This document shows, piece after piece, positions 61,436 through 61,953 of a stretch of 61,953 nt of DNA. The stretch spans positions 1 to 61,953 of the forward strand of contig JACPYV010000019.1 in NCBI GenBank assembly GCA_016195825.1, written 5' to 3'. Origin of the DNA: Burkholderiales bacterium. GTDB lineage: Bacteria > Pseudomonadota > Gammaproteobacteria > Burkholderiales > Burkholderiaceae_C. The notes under the pieces are model-generated. The model saw only the letters and a program-made list of their open reading frames with translations. It had not been told where the DNA came from and searched no databases. The stretch's first letter is position 1. The number at the start of each line of letters is the position of its first letter. The position numbers and the translations under genes are program-made.

Positions 61436-61953
61436 TCAGGGACTGCGCCGGCCGGGTTTCTGCCCCGCCAACCCCGGCGCGAACAGCTCCATCACACGCA
61501 GCTGCGCGCCGCTGCGGCTAAACACGGAGTTGCGCGACCACAGCATCTGCGGCGAGATGGCCTCCCCCGTGGCCGCCTGCCACTGGCGCGCGGCGTGCCG
61601 ACGGGCGTGACCGTGACGCGAGAGCCGGCGCGGCTGCAGCTCGCTGCGGCGGATGCGGTAGTCGTCGTACAACAGATGCGCCAGCGGCTTGGTGCCCAGG
61701 CCCTTGAGCGCCCGCCAGGGGCCGGTAGTGGCGCGCTGGTGCACGGCCGAGCGGGCCCAGACCAGCGGCTCGCCGTCGACGCGCAGGATGACCTCGCGCA
61801 CGACCGTCAGACCGCGCGGCGGCAGGCCCAGTGCCAGCCGCTCCAGCACGCGGAACGGCGCCACGCCCTGGCGCAGCAGCTGCACCTCGAAGCGCTCGCC
61901 CAGACGGGCCAGGCGGCGGCTCAGCGAGCCCGGTGCCCGCAGCCAGTCGCGCA
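61436..61953 (-). CDS. ubiC: Chorismate--pyruvate lyase, partial (start beyond window)
   Basis: The minus-strand frame runs from the right edge to a TCA (stop) at 61436-61438. It contains V-R-E-V-I-L-R-V-D-G-E-P-L-V-W-A-R-S and L-G-T-K-P-L-A-H-L-L-Y-D-D, both UbiC signatures. UbiC cleaves chorismate to 4-hydroxybenzoate, the UbiA substrate. The N-terminus is outside the window. The 169-base gap to the left (61267-61435) shows no gene. Confidence 0.87.
   Translation of the reverse strand, partial: RDWLRAPGSLSRRLARLGERFEVQLLRQGVAPFRVLERLALGLPPRGLTVVREVILRVDGEPLVWARSAVHQRATTGPWRALKGLGTKPLAHLLYDDYRIRRSELQPRRLSRHGHARRHAARQWQAATGEAISPQMLWSRNSVFSRSGAQLRVMELFAPGLAGQKPGRRSP

Noticed and set aside
1..61953. 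tRNA, rRNA, insertion sequences or integrase genes
   Set aside because: None recognised on either strand. No transposase or integrase motif was seen, including in the accessory block at 33.4-37.9 kb.

Overview
The window is about 62 kb of very GC-rich, gene-dense DNA with strong codon bias. It looks like the chromosome of a betaproteobacterium in Burkholderiales, most like the Rubrivivax/Leptothrix/Roseateles group. Supporting this are ubiC and ubiA of ubiquinone synthesis, pbpC with a bacterial alpha-2-macroglobulin, paired Liv-type ABC transporters, a sigma-54 activator, a PEP-CTERM-type protein and a CueR/CopA pair. The placement is inferred from gene content; there is no rRNA or tRNA to confirm it. 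I see no rRNA, tRNA, CRISPR array, prophage or insertion sequence.

Layout. 1-5.1 kb: end of a catalase gene, a nitrobindin-like beta-barrel, a DJ-1/PfpI protein, a release factor 3 gene (prfC) that appears broken by an internal deletion, a zinc-ribbon protein and a PQQ-type sugar dehydrogenase. 5.1-7.8 kb: three membrane proteins (YihY, AI-2E family, YgjV). 7.9-10.5 kb: a tight three-gene terpenoid module with a UbiA-like prenyltransferase (frameshifted), a Pyr4-like membrane terpene-cyclase homologue and type 2 IPP isomerase. 10.7-26.1 kb: a putative uptake regulon with a secreted metallo-hydrolase, a TonB-dependent receptor, a PAS/sigma-54 activator, and an 11-gene run encoding two complete Liv-type ABC transporters with an alpha/beta hydrolase between them. 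Both the receptor gene and the transporter run have textbook -24/-12 promoters, and similar 15-bp dyads lie near both and at the activator gene.

26-28 kb: a DMT exporter divergent from an AraC regulator. 28.3-40.3 kb: the alpha-2-macroglobulin/pbpC pair, usually adjacent, is split by about 4.6 kb of accessory DNA holding a decayed YefM/YoeB toxin-antitoxin locus, an intact AbrB/VapC locus with an 8-bp tandem repeat between its genes, DUF4259 and DUF5329 proteins, a PEP-CTERM-like protein and a DUF4331 protein. 40.5-46.3 kb: a membrane-anchored coiled-coil receiver protein, a divergent HxlR/carboxymuconolactone decarboxylase pair, a serine hydrolase/GST/DoxX operon and a LysR regulator. 46.3-49 kb: copA-cueR with a CueR operator. 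49-62 kb: DUF2145, a truncated diguanylate cyclase, a DUF1801 protein, an alpha-oxoamine synthase, a GST, ubiA, a periplasmic binding protein, an S41 protease lipoprotein, a Gfo/Idh oxidoreductase, an HPP-CBS membrane protein, an uncharacterised basic protein, and a chorismate lyase (ubiC) running off the right edge.

The two systems most worth following are the sigma-54 receptor/transporter regulon and the UbiA/Pyr4-like/IDI-2 terpenoid module. Several reading-frame defects (prfC, the UbiA-like gene, yoeB, the GGDEF C-terminus) should be confirmed against raw reads, since some could be assembly errors.
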